Of a stretch of 50,744 nt of DNA, positions 32,650 to 41,469 are shown piece by piece (position 1 is the stretch's first letter; every line of letters begins with the position of its first letter). The notes under the pieces are model-generated. The model was not told where the DNA came from and did not search any database. It saw only the letters and a list, made by a program, of their open reading frames with translations. This DNA is from Anderseniella sp. (lineage in GTDB: Bacteria > Pseudomonadota > Alphaproteobacteria > Rhizobiales > Aestuariivirgaceae), in NCBI GenBank assembly GCA_030626025.1, contig DAOUPT010000022.1:1-50744 (forward strand). Direction: 5' to 3'. The translations under genes were made by a program, and so were the position numbers.

Positions 32650-33444
32650 ATGAACCAGCAACCCGGTAAAATGGTTGACCTTTCGGATGTGCGTCGAGAG
32701 ATTGATGAGATTGACGATGGCATTTTGCGTTTGTTGCAAAACCGATTTGATGTTGTTGCAAAGGTAAAGATGGCTAAAGCCCAGGAAGGTAACAGTGATC
32801 AATTACCATTGCGACCGGCGCGTGAAGCGATGATTTTGCGGCGGTTGACCGAGAATAATGACAGCCGGGTGCCGGATGATCTGATTTTACAGCTCTGGCG
32901 AAGCATCATTTGTCATTCTACTCTTGCACAAGCGCCGGTGCAAATTAACGTTTCCAGCGATCTTTTCGATCAACGTGCCGCCCGCGAAACCCTTACCAGA
33001 CACTTTGTCGATTTCCCCCTCAAGCCTTATAATAAAATCAAGATGGCGCTGAACTCAGCGGCAAAATCCAATTTTGAATTGTGTGCATTTTCAGCGACTT
33101 CAAACTGGCTGGATCATCTCGACAACGAAAAGTATTGCGAGCTCTCGGTCATTCTGACCCTTCCTTTTACTGGTGAAAAAGAAACCGGACATCTTATTAT
33201 TTTGGGAAAGACCTCCAATGAGCCAACCGGGGACGATGAAACCTTGCTGGTTAGCAAGGGACGATTGCCGCGAGATTTTGTTCCTGCGCCGCTGTGGGAG
33301 GTAAAAACCACCAGTGGGCAGACCTTGACCAGCCTGCCGGGCTATGTCTCGACTAGCGAAAGTCCGCTTGTTGGACTAATTAGTGGAAACGCGGACCTTG
33401 CCTTAAAGGTGCTGGGGCGTTATCCCAGTCCTTTTGAGGTTTAA
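32650..33444 (+). CDS. Chorismate mutase (AroQ type) with long C-terminal domain
   Basis: A 264-residue protein. The first 95 residues are an AroQ-class chorismate mutase: [37 protein letters not shown], then [15 protein letters not shown] and [13 protein letters not shown], so it converts chorismate to prephenate. The remaining 165 residues are not a prephenate dehydratase that I recognise. It lacks the TRF and ESRP motifs expected of the dehydratase and its regulatory domain. ATG at 32650 follows ACAGGAA. It is the first gene in the run to hisC and tyrC. A 17-base tandem duplication spans its stop. Confidence 0.87.
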   Translation: MNQQPGKMVDLSDVRREIDEIDDGILRLLQNRFDVVAKVKMAKAQEGNSDQLPLRPAREAMILRRLTENNDSRVPDDLILQLWRSIICHSTLAQAPVQINVSSDLFDQRAARETLTRHFVDFPLKPYNKIKMALNSAAKSNFELCAFSATSNWLDHLDNEKYCELSVILTLPFTGEKETGHLIILGKTSNEPTGDDETLLVSKGRLPRDFVPAPLWEVKTTSGQTLTSLPGYVSTSESPLVGLISGNADLALKVLGRYPSPFEV

Positions 33445-33460
33445 GTCCTTTTGAGGTTTA
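33427..33460. repeat. 17-base perfect tandem duplication across a stop codon
   Basis: AGTCCTTTTGAGGTTTA occurs at 33427-33443 and again at 33444-33460. The first copy includes the last codons and most of the TAA of the chorismate mutase gene; the second lies in the gap before hisC. This looks like a recent slippage event. Confidence 0.95.
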
Positions 33461-33467
33461 TTACATT

Positions 33468-34577
33468 ATGAGTGAGAATTCTGCAGCAGGGCCGGTTGCT
33501 CGGCCGGGAATACTGGACATTGATCCCTATGTGCCGGGCAAGAGCAAGGCAACTTACACTGGCAAGATTTACAAGCTGTCGTCAAATGAAACACCGCTTG
33601 GCGCCAGTCCGAAAGCGATCGCTGCATATCGTGAAGTTGCCGGTCAATTGGAGCTTTATCCCGATGGCTCTTCGGCTGCACTGCGCGAGGCGATTGGTGC
33701 GCGCTACGGGTTGAACGCTGACCATATTGTTTGTGGATCAGGCTCTGATGAGATTCTGCAATTTATTGCCTCGGCGTATCTCGGTCCGGGCGATGAAGCG
33801 ATTTATACCCAGCATGGTTTCCTGGTTTATCCGATTGCCATCATGGCCAATGGTGCCACGCCAGTGGTGGCTGATGAGGTGAATTTCACGGCAAATGTTG
33901 ATCAGATTATTGCCAAATTGACGGAAAAAACCCGGGTGGTGTTTTTGGCCAATCCGAATAATCCGACCGGAACTTATCTGCCGTTCGATGAGATCAAGCG
34001 GCTGCATGCGGCGCTTCCGTCAAATTGTTTGCTGGTGCTTGATGCTGCTTATGCGGAGTATGTGAAGTCTAATGATTACGAGGCGGGCATTGAGTTGGTT
34101 GGTGCGAGCAACAATGTTGTGATGACGCGGACGTTCTCGAAGATTTTTGGTCTGGCTGGTTTGCGTCTGGGTTGGGCTTTTTGCTCACCGGATATTGCTG
34201 ATGTTTTGAATCGTATTCGCGGGCCGTTTAATGTTAATGCGGCAGCGATTGCTGCCGGGGTGGAAGCGATCAACGATAGTGAACACGTCGAAAAAGCAAT
34301 TGCTCACAATGAGAAATGGCTGGCCTGGTTGAGTGAAAAAATTACCGGACTTGGCATAGAAGTTACGCCAAGTGTCGGGAATTTTTTGCTGCTGCATTTT
34401 GCAGCGGGCAGTGCCCATGCAGCAGATGATTTCCTGAGTGACAATGGAGTGATTTTGCGTCGGATGGATGCTTATGGTTTGCCGGATGCGTTGCGATTGA
34501 CGGTTGGTTCGCAAGAAGCCAATCACCGTGTCGTTGAGGTTTTAACAGAGTTTTTGGAAAGCCAAAAAGATGACTGA
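33468..34577 (+). CDS. hisC: Histidinol-phosphate/aromatic aminotransferase
   Basis: A 369-residue fold-type I PLP enzyme of the HisC group. Landmarks are [73 protein letters not shown], and the PLP lysine in [19 protein letters not shown]. In this context, between chorismate mutase and prephenate dehydrogenase, it more likely acts on aromatic keto acids than, or in addition to, histidinol phosphate. The last eight bases overlap the next gene, indicating translational coupling. Confidence 0.93.
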   Translation: MSENSAAGPVARPGILDIDPYVPGKSKATYTGKIYKLSSNETPLGASPKAIAAYREVAGQLELYPDGSSAALREAIGARYGLNADHIVCGSGSDEILQFIASAYLGPGDEAIYTQHGFLVYPIAIMANGATPVVADEVNFTANVDQIIAKLTEKTRVVFLANPNNPTGTYLPFDEIKRLHAALPSNCLLVLDAAYAEYVKSNDYEAGIELVGASNNVVMTRTFSKIFGLAGLRLGWAFCSPDIADVLNRIRGPFNVNAAAIAAGVEAINDSEHVEKAIAHNEKWLAWLSEKITGLGIEVTPSVGNFLLLHFAAGSAHAADDFLSDNGVILRRMDAYGLPDALRLTVGSQEANHRVVEVLTEFLESQKDD

Positions 34578-35517
34578 TGAAGGCAAATTGTTTGACCGTG
34601 TCTGTTTGATCGGTCTTGGTTTGATCGGCTCGTCAATTGGGGCTGGTATCCATAAATGGGGACTTGCCGATCATGTTTCAGGATATGCGCGCAGTCAGGA
34701 AACCCGGCAGACTGCGGCGAAAATCGGTTTTATTGACAGTGTGCACGAAAGCGCGGCTGAGGCTGCTGTTGATGCTGATCTGGTGATTATTTGCGCACCG
34801 ATCGGGGCGATGGAGGCTATAGCCAAAGAAATCGCGCCGGTGTTGAAACCGGGTTGCATTTTGAGTGATGTGGGTTCGGTTAAAAAGGCGGTGATTGCTG
34901 CGATTGCCCCGCACATATCAGACAATATTTATTTCATTCCGGGGCATCCGATTGCCGGTTCTGAAAAGTCGGGGCCGGACTCCGGTTATCCTGAGTTGTT
35001 TGTGGACCGTTGGTGTATTTTGACGCCGGTCGAAGGGACGGACAAAATTGCGGTTGAAAAACTGAGAAAGTTTTGGCTGGCGCTGGGCAGTTCAGTTGAA
35101 ATTATGACGCCGTCGCATCATGACAGTGTGCTGGCCATTACCAGTCACCTGCCTCACCTGATTGCCTATTCGATCGTGTCGACGGCTTCTGATCTTGAGG
35201 ATGTCACCCGCTCTGAAGTGATCAAGTTTTCGGCTGGCGGGTTTCGTGACTTTACCCGGATCGCGGCATCTGATCCGACTATGTGGCGGGATGTGTTTTT
35301 AACCAACAAGGAAGCTGTGCTGGAAATGCTTGGCCGGTTTTCTGAGGACCTTAGTGCTTTGCAGCGCTCGATCAGATGGGGGGACGGGGACGCCTTGTTT
35401 GATTTATTCACCCGTTCGAAAGAAACCCGGCAGGGCATTATTGAGGCCGGACAGGATACGGCGGAAGCTGATTTTGGTCGTGATCACGCCAGCGATAAAC
35501 CTGTTGAAGACCAATGA
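34570..35517 (+). CDS. tyrC: Prephenate/arogenate dehydrogenase
   Basis: A 315-residue NAD(P)-dependent enzyme. The Rossmann motif is [19 protein letters not shown] near residue 14; [57 protein letters not shown] and [22 protein letters not shown] are the catalytic-domain landmarks of cyclohexadienyl dehydrogenases. It oxidises prephenate or arogenate toward tyrosine. It overlaps hisC by eight bases and the following gene by four, so all three are probably translated together. Confidence 0.93.
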   Translation: MTDEGKLFDRVCLIGLGLIGSSIGAGIHKWGLADHVSGYARSQETRQTAAKIGFIDSVHESAAEAAVDADLVIICAPIGAMEAIAKEIAPVLKPGCILSDVGSVKKAVIAAIAPHISDNIYFIPGHPIAGSEKSGPDSGYPELFVDRWCILTPVEGTDKIAVEKLRKFWLALGSSVEIMTPSHHDSVLAITSHLPHLIAYSIVSTASDLEDVTRSEVIKFSAGGFRDFTRIAASDPTMWRDVFLTNKEAVLEMLGRFSEDLSALQRSIRWGDGDALFDLFTRSKETRQGIIEAGQDTAEADFGRDHASDKPVEDQ

Positions 35518-36053
35518 GCAGCCTGGACGAAGAATTTTGGGTGTTTGGTTATGGCTCGCTTATGTGGCGGCCGGGATTTGATTATTTACACCGGGCACCA
35601 GCCCGACTGAGCGGCTTTCACCGGTCATTGTGTGTTTATTCCCATGTGCATCGCGGCACTGAAAAAACACCGGGACTGGTGTTCGGGCTTGACCATGGCG
35701 GGTTCTGCAAGGGCATCGCCTTTTCAATTTCACCGGAAAACTGGCAGGAAACAGTGGATTATTTGCGGGCGCGCGAGCAGGTGACGGCGGTTTATCTTGA
35801 AAGCACACAGAAAATTGTTTTGGAAGGTGCCACCGAAACACCGGTAAAAGCCCTGACTTTTCTGGTTGATCGTGATCACAAACAATATGCCGGTCGCCTG
35901 AGTGCCAGCCAGCAGCTGAAATTCATCAATCAGGGAATTGGTCAGTCAGGTGAATGCCGGGATTATGTGTTGGCGACAGCTAGCCATCTGGAAGAGCTTG
36001 GTGTTAAAGACGAACATCTTCAAACCCTTGCCAAAACACTTTCAGCCACCTGA
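35514..36053 (+). CDS. Gamma-glutamylcyclotransferase (ChaC-like)
   Basis: A 179-residue protein with the GGCT/ChaC signature WVFGYGSLMWRPGFDYLHRAPARLSGFHRSLCVYS at the start, FGLDHGGFCKGIAFSI, and later LDRDHKQYAGRLS-like sequence. ChaC enzymes cleave glutathione to 5-oxoproline and Cys-Gly. Its ATG overlaps the tyrC stop (ATGA), so it is translationally coupled to aromatic amino-acid genes, an odd pairing that seems common in related bacteria. Its 3' end overlaps the gene on the other strand by 34 bases. Confidence 0.9.
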   Translation: MSSLDEEFWVFGYGSLMWRPGFDYLHRAPARLSGFHRSLCVYSHVHRGTEKTPGLVFGLDHGGFCKGIAFSISPENWQETVDYLRAREQVTAVYLESTQKIVLEGATETPVKALTFLVDRDHKQYAGRLSASQQLKFINQGIGQSGECRDYVLATASHLEELGVKDEHLQTLAKTLSAT

Positions 36054-36457
36054 CCTTCAAAAAGGCCGGGCTGCCATGCGGGCGCCACGGCACCTTCTTC
36101 ATGGAGTCCGGTGAACACCGGGCGAGGCCCGATACCGCCGATCAGATCCTTTACAACCTCATCGGCATTGTCATCAGATTCGGCCAGCAGATGGACATGG
36201 ATTTCGTCAATGGTTGAAAAGCCGACGCGATGATCATCAATCAAACCTTCGACATAATCCCAGTCCTCGCAAAAGCGTCCAACTTCTATTGCTGCCCGTC
36301 TGCCGTTGGCTAGTTTTTTCACGGTTATAAAGATTGCACCGGGCAGTGGCGGGCAGGCATCGGGGGAATAAATTGAATGAATATAACTGGTACCTGATTT
36401 TCCCTGCCAATACCAAAAACGGTCACGAAACCCTTCAAGACTCTCTAATTCACTCAT
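36020..36457 (-). CDS. Hypothetical partner protein of class II ribonucleotide reductase
   Basis: A 145-residue soluble protein beginning MSELESLEGFRDRFWYWQGKSGTSYIHSIYSPDACPPLPGAIFITVKK. It has no motif I can name; a YIHSIYSPDACPPLPGA stretch and an acidic centre (LLAESDDNADEVVKDLIGG) stand out. It lies 63 bases after nrdJ on the same strand, and the start has GAGAGCAAGAAA upstream. The position suggests a role linked to deoxyribonucleotide synthesis, but this is inference. The end overlaps the ChaC-like gene. Confidence 0.65.
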   Translation of the reverse strand: MSELESLEGFRDRFWYWQGKSGTSYIHSIYSPDACPPLPGAIFITVKKLANGRRAAIEVGRFCEDWDYVEGLIDDHRVGFSTIDEIHVHLLAESDDNADEVVKDLIGGIGPRPVFTGLHEEGAVAPAWQPGLFEGQVAESVLARV

Positions 36458-36520
36458 TTTCTTGCTCTCCATTAACTGAGAACAAAACTAGAACATTAAA
36501 TTAAAACTGTCAACAAAAAA

Positions 36521-38821
36521 TCAGCTGCATTTGTAATAATCGCAAGAAAGACAACTGGCACAGCCTTCCTGAAAGATCAGGGCCGCCTCACCGCATTTGG
36601 GACATGAAGCGCCTGTTGGGCCGGTTTTCTCACCGACCATCAAGCGCTCGGCATTGATCTGGGGAGGGCTGTCAGTGCTGGTTTGTAAAAAGCCTGTATC
36701 AATCATGTGACGCTCAATCACACCGCCGATGGCCGCCAACAGGCTGGGCACATATTTTCCGTCCATCCACTGGCCGCCGCGCGGATCAAAAACAGCTTTG
36801 AGTTCTTCAACCACAAAGGACACATCGCCGCCACGCCGGAACACTGCCGAGATCATTCGGGTCAGGGCAACGGTCCAGGCATAATGCTCCATGTTTTTCG
36901 AATTGATAAAGACCTCAAAGGGGCGACGGCGACCATTTTGGATAATATCATTTACGGTGATGTAGATGGCGTGGGCTGAGTCGGGCCACTTAAGTTTATA
37001 AGTAAAACCGGGCAGGGACTTTTCGCGCTCGAGTGGCTGGCTCATATAAACGATATCGCCCTGAACACTCATGGGTGCCTCAAGTGGCAGGGCGGCCTGG
37101 GCCGGTTGTTCAGGCATTTTGTCAGTGCTTAGAACGGCATTGGAAATGGTATTGGCCCGGTAGGTGGTGCAGCCCTTCAAACCCAGATCATAGGCGTTTT
37201 CATACACCGCACAAAAATCTTCAAAACTGATATCTTGCGCACAATTGATGGTTTTGGAAATGGCTGAATCCACATGCGCCTGTAATGCGGCCTGCATGGC
37301 CAAATGCTCATCGGGCGATAACTCATGGGCTGATACAAAATAATCGGGCAGTTCAGCTTGATCACCAAACAATTGCCGAAACATATGCACCGCATAATCA
37401 GTGACGGTCTCAACATCGTGGCTGCCGTCATTGCGCAAAATTTTGCGGTCGTACTGATAGGCGAAAATCGGCTCTATACCACTGGAGACATTGCCGGCGA
37501 ATAGTGAAATGGTGCCGGTGGGGGCGATTGAGGTCAGCAGGGCGTTGCGGATGCCATTTTTTGTGATTGTCTGGCGGGTTTTCTCATCCAGCCGGGCAAT
37601 GGTCGGTGCAGTCAGATAAGCGTCGCGGTCATAAAGGCCAAAGGCACCTTTTTCCCTGGCCAGGTTAGCACTGGCACGATAGGCGGCCTGTTCGATCAAG
37701 GCCATCCAGCGTTTGGCGGTTTTAACAGCCTGTTGGTCGCCGTAGCGTATGCGACACATGGCTAGCGCATCGGCCAGCCCGGTGACGCCCAGACCAACGC
37801 GGCGTTTGCTGTGTGCTTCATCGGCCAGTTGTTTGAGCGGGAACTGCGATACATCAATAACGTTATCGAGCATCCGCACGGCAGTGGTTACCGTTTCCTG
37901 CAACGCCTTTTCATTCAGCTTGGCCTGTTGTTCAAACGGCTGGTCAATCAGTTGGGGCAGATTTACCGAGCCGAGTAAACAAGCACCAAAGGGGGGCAGC
38001 GGTTGCTCGCCGCAAGGGTTGGTGGCGTGAATGGTCTCGCAATAGGACAGGTTGTTTTGCTGATTGATCCGGTCAATGAAGATTACCCCCGGTTCAGCAC
38101 TGTCAAAATTGGCCCGCATAATTGCATCCCATAAGGTGCGGGCCTTGATAGTTTTGTAAATTTTGCCGTCAAACTGTAACGACCAGTCGGCATCGGATTT
38201 GACTGCAGCCATAAATGCATCGCTGACCAATACCGATAAATTGAACATCTGCAAAACATCACCACTTTGTTTTGCTGCAATAAAGGCTTCTATGTCAGGG
38301 TGATCACAGGCCAGGGTTGCCATCATGGCACCGCGGCGCGAGCCGGCTGACATGATGGTGCGGCACATGGCATCCCAGACGTGCATGAAGCTCAGAGGAC
38401 CTGAGGCATCAGCCCCGATGCCTTTAACCGCCGCACCAGCGGGCCTGATGGTGGAGAAATCCTGACCAATGCCGCCGCCTTGCTGCATGGCCAGTGCGGC
38501 ATGTTTCAACTCATTAAAAATGCCGGAAATAGAATCTTCGGCCCGCCCCATGACAAAACAGTTAAACAGTGTCACAGAACGCCCGGTTCCGGCCCCGGCC
38601 AAAATCCGTCCGGCGGGCAAGAACCGGTAATTGGATAAAACATCAAAGAAGGCCGCTGACCATTTTTCTTGCTCGCTGGCCTTTTCAGGGTCGGCAAGGG
38701 CATTGGCAACACGCCTGAAACTGTCGGCCACCGTTTTGTCGACAGGTGTGTCATCGTGCTGTTTAAAGCGATATTTGCGGTTCCAGATTTCACCGGCGAT
38801 TTTAATTTTATCCACGGGCAT
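36521..38821 (-). CDS. nrdJ: Adenosylcobalamin-dependent (class II) ribonucleotide reductase
   Basis: A 766-residue enzyme that makes deoxyribonucleotides using coenzyme B12. It has the start KIAGEIWNRKYRFK, RFLPAGRILAGAGTG, the first redox Cys in LFNCFVMG, AMQQGGGIGQDFSTIRP, the active-site loop NPCGEQPLPPFGACLLGSVNLPQ with its radical Cys, SIAPTGTISLFAGNVSSGIEP, a TSCPD domain (KLKWPDSAHAIYITVND) and a C-terminal zinc-ribbon-like tail (CPKCGEAALIFQEGCASCLSCDYYKC). I prefer the ATG at 38821 over a GTG at 38857. It allows synthesis with or without oxygen and implies a B12 supply. Confidence 0.95.
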   Translation of the reverse strand: MPVDKIKIAGEIWNRKYRFKQHDDTPVDKTVADSFRRVANALADPEKASEQEKWSAAFFDVLSNYRFLPAGRILAGAGTGRSVTLFNCFVMGRAEDSISGIFNELKHAALAMQQGGGIGQDFSTIRPAGAAVKGIGADASGPLSFMHVWDAMCRTIMSAGSRRGAMMATLACDHPDIEAFIAAKQSGDVLQMFNLSVLVSDAFMAAVKSDADWSLQFDGKIYKTIKARTLWDAIMRANFDSAEPGVIFIDRINQQNNLSYCETIHATNPCGEQPLPPFGACLLGSVNLPQLIDQPFEQQAKLNEKALQETVTTAVRMLDNVIDVSQFPLKQLADEAHSKRRVGLGVTGLADALAMCRIRYGDQQAVKTAKRWMALIEQAAYRASANLAREKGAFGLYDRDAYLTAPTIARLDEKTRQTITKNGIRNALLTSIAPTGTISLFAGNVSSGIEPIFAYQYDRKILRNDGSHDVETVTDYAVHMFRQLFGDQAELPDYFVSAHELSPDEHLAMQAALQAHVDSAISKTINCAQDISFEDFCAVYENAYDLGLKGCTTYRANTISNAVLSTDKMPEQPAQAALPLEAPMSVQGDIVYMSQPLEREKSLPGFTYKLKWPDSAHAIYITVNDIIQNGRRRPFEVFINSKNMEHYAWTVALTRMISAVFRRGGDVSFVVEELKAVFDPRGGQWMDGKYVPSLLAAIGGVIERHMIDTGFLQTSTDSPPQINAERLMVGEKTGPTGASCPKCGEAALIFQEGCASCLSCDYYKCS

Positions 38822-38957
38822 GCCGGCACCATATCTCAAATTACCACAAATGTCCACCTTTTGTTCTTTTCAAAGCCCAAGAAAAACGTTGCATGGAAAA
38901 ACATATTCCAGTATCGTGATATATTGATAGACAAAAACCTAGAAGGGGAATGTTCCA

Positions 38958-39545
38958 GTGAAATTGATCAAAAATATTCTTATGCTCATCGGCATTATCG
39001 CGATTGCCAGTGGCGCATATTACGGCCCAATGGGCTGGAAATACTATTCGGCTTTTAAGTCTTTTGATCCCAAAGCAGCTGCCACCTACAAAAAAATGGT
39101 TGATCAGTTGATCGAAACCGGAAATTCTGCGGCTGCAACTGTATGGAAGGTTAAAGTTGCTGAGGGTTTGACCTTTGAGGAAGTGGATGAATCGATCAAG
39201 CAAACCGCTATTGACCGCAATATTCGCGGAGTTGGTAGTCTGCCGCTTGGTGATCAAGTGGCGGCGATGACCGGCAAACCGTGGCGCAAACTTAATATTT
39301 ATCTCTATTGCAACCCGTTGACGGCGGCAAAAATGATTGAGCATGATCTGGCCTATGCGGCCTATCTGCCTTGCCGGGTTTCACTGGTGGAAGATGAGAA
39401 CAAGCAATTGTGGATTTATACCCTTGATATGGACGCGATGATCTACGGCGGCAAAACCCTGCCACCAAAACTTTTGAAAGAAGCTTTGCAAGTCAAAGAC
39501 ATCATGAAAGACATTCTTAAACGGGCTGCATCAGGCGACTTTTAA
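38958..39545 (+). CDS. DUF302 protein, membrane-anchored
   Basis: A 195-residue protein with one N-terminal membrane segment (ILMLIGIIAIASGAYYGPMGW). The rest follows DUF302: VAEGLTFEEVDESIKQTAIDRNIRGVGSLPLGDQVAAMTGKPWRKLNIYLYCNPLTAAKMIEHDLAYAAYLPCRVSLVEDENKQLWIYTLDMDAMIYGGKTLP. The end DILKRAASGDF is typical. Function unknown; the family may bind ligands or haem. GTG start with AGGGGAA upstream. Its stop overlaps the convergent small gene by four bases. Confidence 0.87.
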   Translation: MKLIKNILMLIGIIAIASGAYYGPMGWKYYSAFKSFDPKAAATYKKMVDQLIETGNSAAATVWKVKVAEGLTFEEVDESIKQTAIDRNIRGVGSLPLGDQVAAMTGKPWRKLNIYLYCNPLTAAKMIEHDLAYAAYLPCRVSLVEDENKQLWIYTLDMDAMIYGGKTLPPKLLKEALQVKDIMKDILKRAASGDF

Positions 39546-39880
39546 GGTTTTTCCACAGCAATGCAGCTGCCACGATCATAAACACCGGACAGATAATCAT
39601 AAAACTGTCCGGTTTTTATATTGAACCAAACGACACTCAAATCATCGCGGGCTGACGGTTTTAAAGCGGCGATGGTGGGGAGATTGCAGGATTTTATTTT
39701 TAGTTGGGTATCGATCTCCAGCCAGTAAACAGAGCAGGGTAATCGGTTGATTTTGAAAGTGTAGCGGCCGGTATGGCTGCTGGCACTGGCTGTGCACTTA
39801 TACCACTTCGGAGCGGAATAGGCCGAGTTTATTGCCGTTACGAAAAAAATAGCGGTAAAAATCAAAATTGGTCTGGTCAT
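39542..39880 (-). CDS. Small secreted hypothetical protein
   Basis: A 112-residue precursor with a clean signal peptide (PILIFTAIFFVTAINSAYSA). The mature part has four cysteines (YKCTASAS, LPCSVYW, IKSCNLP, RGSCIAVE) and aromatic-rich strands (VVWFNIKTGQFYDYLSGVYD), suggesting a compact beta-sheet protein in the periplasm. No family recognised. Stop codon overlaps the DUF302 stop. Confidence 0.68.
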   Translation of the reverse strand: MTRPILIFTAIFFVTAINSAYSAPKWYKCTASASSHTGRYTFKINRLPCSVYWLEIDTQLKIKSCNLPTIAALKPSARDDLSVVWFNIKTGQFYDYLSGVYDRGSCIAVEKP

Positions 39881-39947
39881 TGGTTATCTTTTCAGGTTCA
39901 GTGAAGTTTGAACAGAAAAAAATAGATACCTAAAAGAACCGGGAAAC

Positions 39948-40847
39948 TTGACAGCAACCCCTCCAACATCAGATCACCGCAAAGGACTAACCCTTACCTT
40001 TATCGGGGCAATGGTTATTACCTTTGATACGCCAGTTTTGCGCCTTATTGACGGGCCACAATGGACGGTGATGTTCTGGCGCGCCAGCTTGCTGAGTATA
40101 TCGGTGCTGGCCTGGTGGCTACTGATGAAAATTTTGAAAAAACCCGCTGCGCCGCTGGTGAATGGAAAGTCGGGATTGGCGATTATTCTGCTGTATGCGG
40201 GTGGTAATATCACCTTCATTACGGCGGTTTTCAACACAACGATTGCTAATGTGGTTTTCATTCTGGCATTAACGCCGCTGTTTGCCGCTCTCATGTCATT
40301 TATCTGGTTCAGGGAAAATCTGCGTCCGGCAACCTGGTTGGCGTTGGTTTCGGCATTGTTTGGTGTTGGCGTTATTGTCTGGTCGGGTCTTAATACTGCA
40401 TCAATGCTGGGGGATATGATGGCTGCCGCAACGGCGCTGACCATGGCAGCAGCTTTTACTATCACCCGGCGAACCGGCAAGGATATGTCGATGTCACCGG
40501 TGCTGGTCGGGGCTATCACAGCGCCAATAGCACTTTTTGCCAGCGGGGCTATCGCTGTGGGAGGTGCTAGTCTGGCGCTTGAGCCGCAACAATGGGGTTG
40601 GATGCTTCTTAACGGCGTGGTCATCATGCCGTTGTCGTACAGCCTGCTGGCGCTGGGACCACGTTATATCACGGCTGCCGAAGTGGCTCTGTTCTTGTTG
40701 CTCGAAACCGCTTTGGCACCCATCTGGGTGTGGCTGGCGGTTGGCGAAAAAGTTACTGCGGCAACACTTATCGGCGGCGCCATTATTCTGACAACGCTGA
40801 TGGTTCACAGTTTTTATAGATTACGGCAAAGAAGGCGATTTAAATAA
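39948..40847 (+). CDS. DMT-superfamily (EamA) transporter
   Basis: A 299-residue membrane protein with about ten hydrophobic segments arranged as two EamA repeats. [29 protein letters not shown] and [40 protein letters not shown] are typical, as is the second-repeat [34 protein letters not shown]. Substrates of such exporters vary (amino acids, metabolites). The start is a TTG at 39948 with a weak GGGAAAC upstream; an ATG at 40011 would cut into the first helix. The last eight bases overlap greA's stop region. Confidence 0.88.
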   Translation: MTATPPTSDHRKGLTLTFIGAMVITFDTPVLRLIDGPQWTVMFWRASLLSISVLAWWLLMKILKKPAAPLVNGKSGLAIILLYAGGNITFITAVFNTTIANVVFILALTPLFAALMSFIWFRENLRPATWLALVSALFGVGVIVWSGLNTASMLGDMMAAATALTMAAAFTITRRTGKDMSMSPVLVGAITAPIALFASGAIAVGGASLALEPQQWGWMLLNGVVIMPLSYSLLALGPRYITAAEVALFLLLETALAPIWVWLAVGEKVTAATLIGGAIILTTLMVHSFYRLRQRRRFK

Positions 40848-41313
40848 AGCTGACCTTCAAAATCTCATAGCTTTTGCCACCACCGGGGGTGTTTACCTCG
40901 ACGGAGTCGCCAACAGTTTTGGAAATCAGTGCCCGGGCAATGGGGGAGGTGATTGAGATTTTGCCCTGTTTGACGTCGGCTTCAAACTCACCAACAATCT
41001 GGTAGGTGATTTCGGCATCGGTGTCTTCATCGGCCAGTTCAACCGTTGCACCAAAGCGAACCGTATCGCCGCTCAGTTTGGAGACATCAATAATATCAGC
41101 CCTTGAAAGGGTGTCCTCCAGCTCGGCAATGCGGGCTTCGTTGAGGCCCTGTTGCTCCTTGGCGGCGTGATATTCGGCATTTTCGGAAAGGTCACCATGC
41201 TCACGCGCTTCGGCAATTGCTTTAACAATCGCCGGACGTTGAACTGATTTCAGGTTTTTGACCTCGGCCAGAATGGTTTCGTAGGCCCCGCCAGTCATTG
41301 GAACTTTTTCCAT
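40840..41313 (-). CDS. greA: Transcription elongation factor GreA
   Basis: A 157-residue GreA: N-terminal coiled coil ([65 protein letters not shown]) with the acidic tip residues DLSENAEYH, and a C-terminal FKBP-like domain ([56 protein letters not shown]). It rescues backtracked RNA polymerase by stimulating RNA cleavage. It lies downstream of carB, 156 bases away, on the same strand. Confidence 0.97.
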   Translation of the reverse strand: MEKVPMTGGAYETILAEVKNLKSVQRPAIVKAIAEAREHGDLSENAEYHAAKEQQGLNEARIAELEDTLSRADIIDVSKLSGDTVRFGATVELADEDTDAEITYQIVGEFEADVKQGKISITSPIARALISKTVGDSVEVNTPGGGKSYEILKVSFI

Positions 41314-41361
41314 ATCAACTTTCCGTAATTAGTGTTTGTCTAAATAGACATGCAACAATGA

Positions 41362-41375
41362 TGCCAGATCTGGCA
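41362..41375. promoter_or_regulatory. greA: Perfect palindrome upstream of greA
   Basis: TGCCAGATCTGGCA, a 14-base perfect palindrome in the carB-greA gap, 49 bases before the greA start. Read on either strand it could be an operator; a terminator is less likely as no loop is present. Confidence 0.4.
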
Positions 41376-41389
41376 AAAACTCATAGCAA

Positions 41390-41410
41390 AGGGGGTAATC
41401 CCAACCCCCT
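41390..41410 (-). terminator. carB: Possible terminator of carB
   Basis: Arms AGGGGGT (41390-41396) and ACCCCCT (41404-41410) with a seven-base loop. Read on the minus strand the stem is followed by TTGCT, a weak T-stretch. It lies 60 bases after the carB stop. Confidence 0.45.
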
Positions 41411-41469
41411 GTTGAACCAAGCCGCAACTACATAAGGCCTTGCGACGAAAAATTCAAGCCCTGCTTTGT

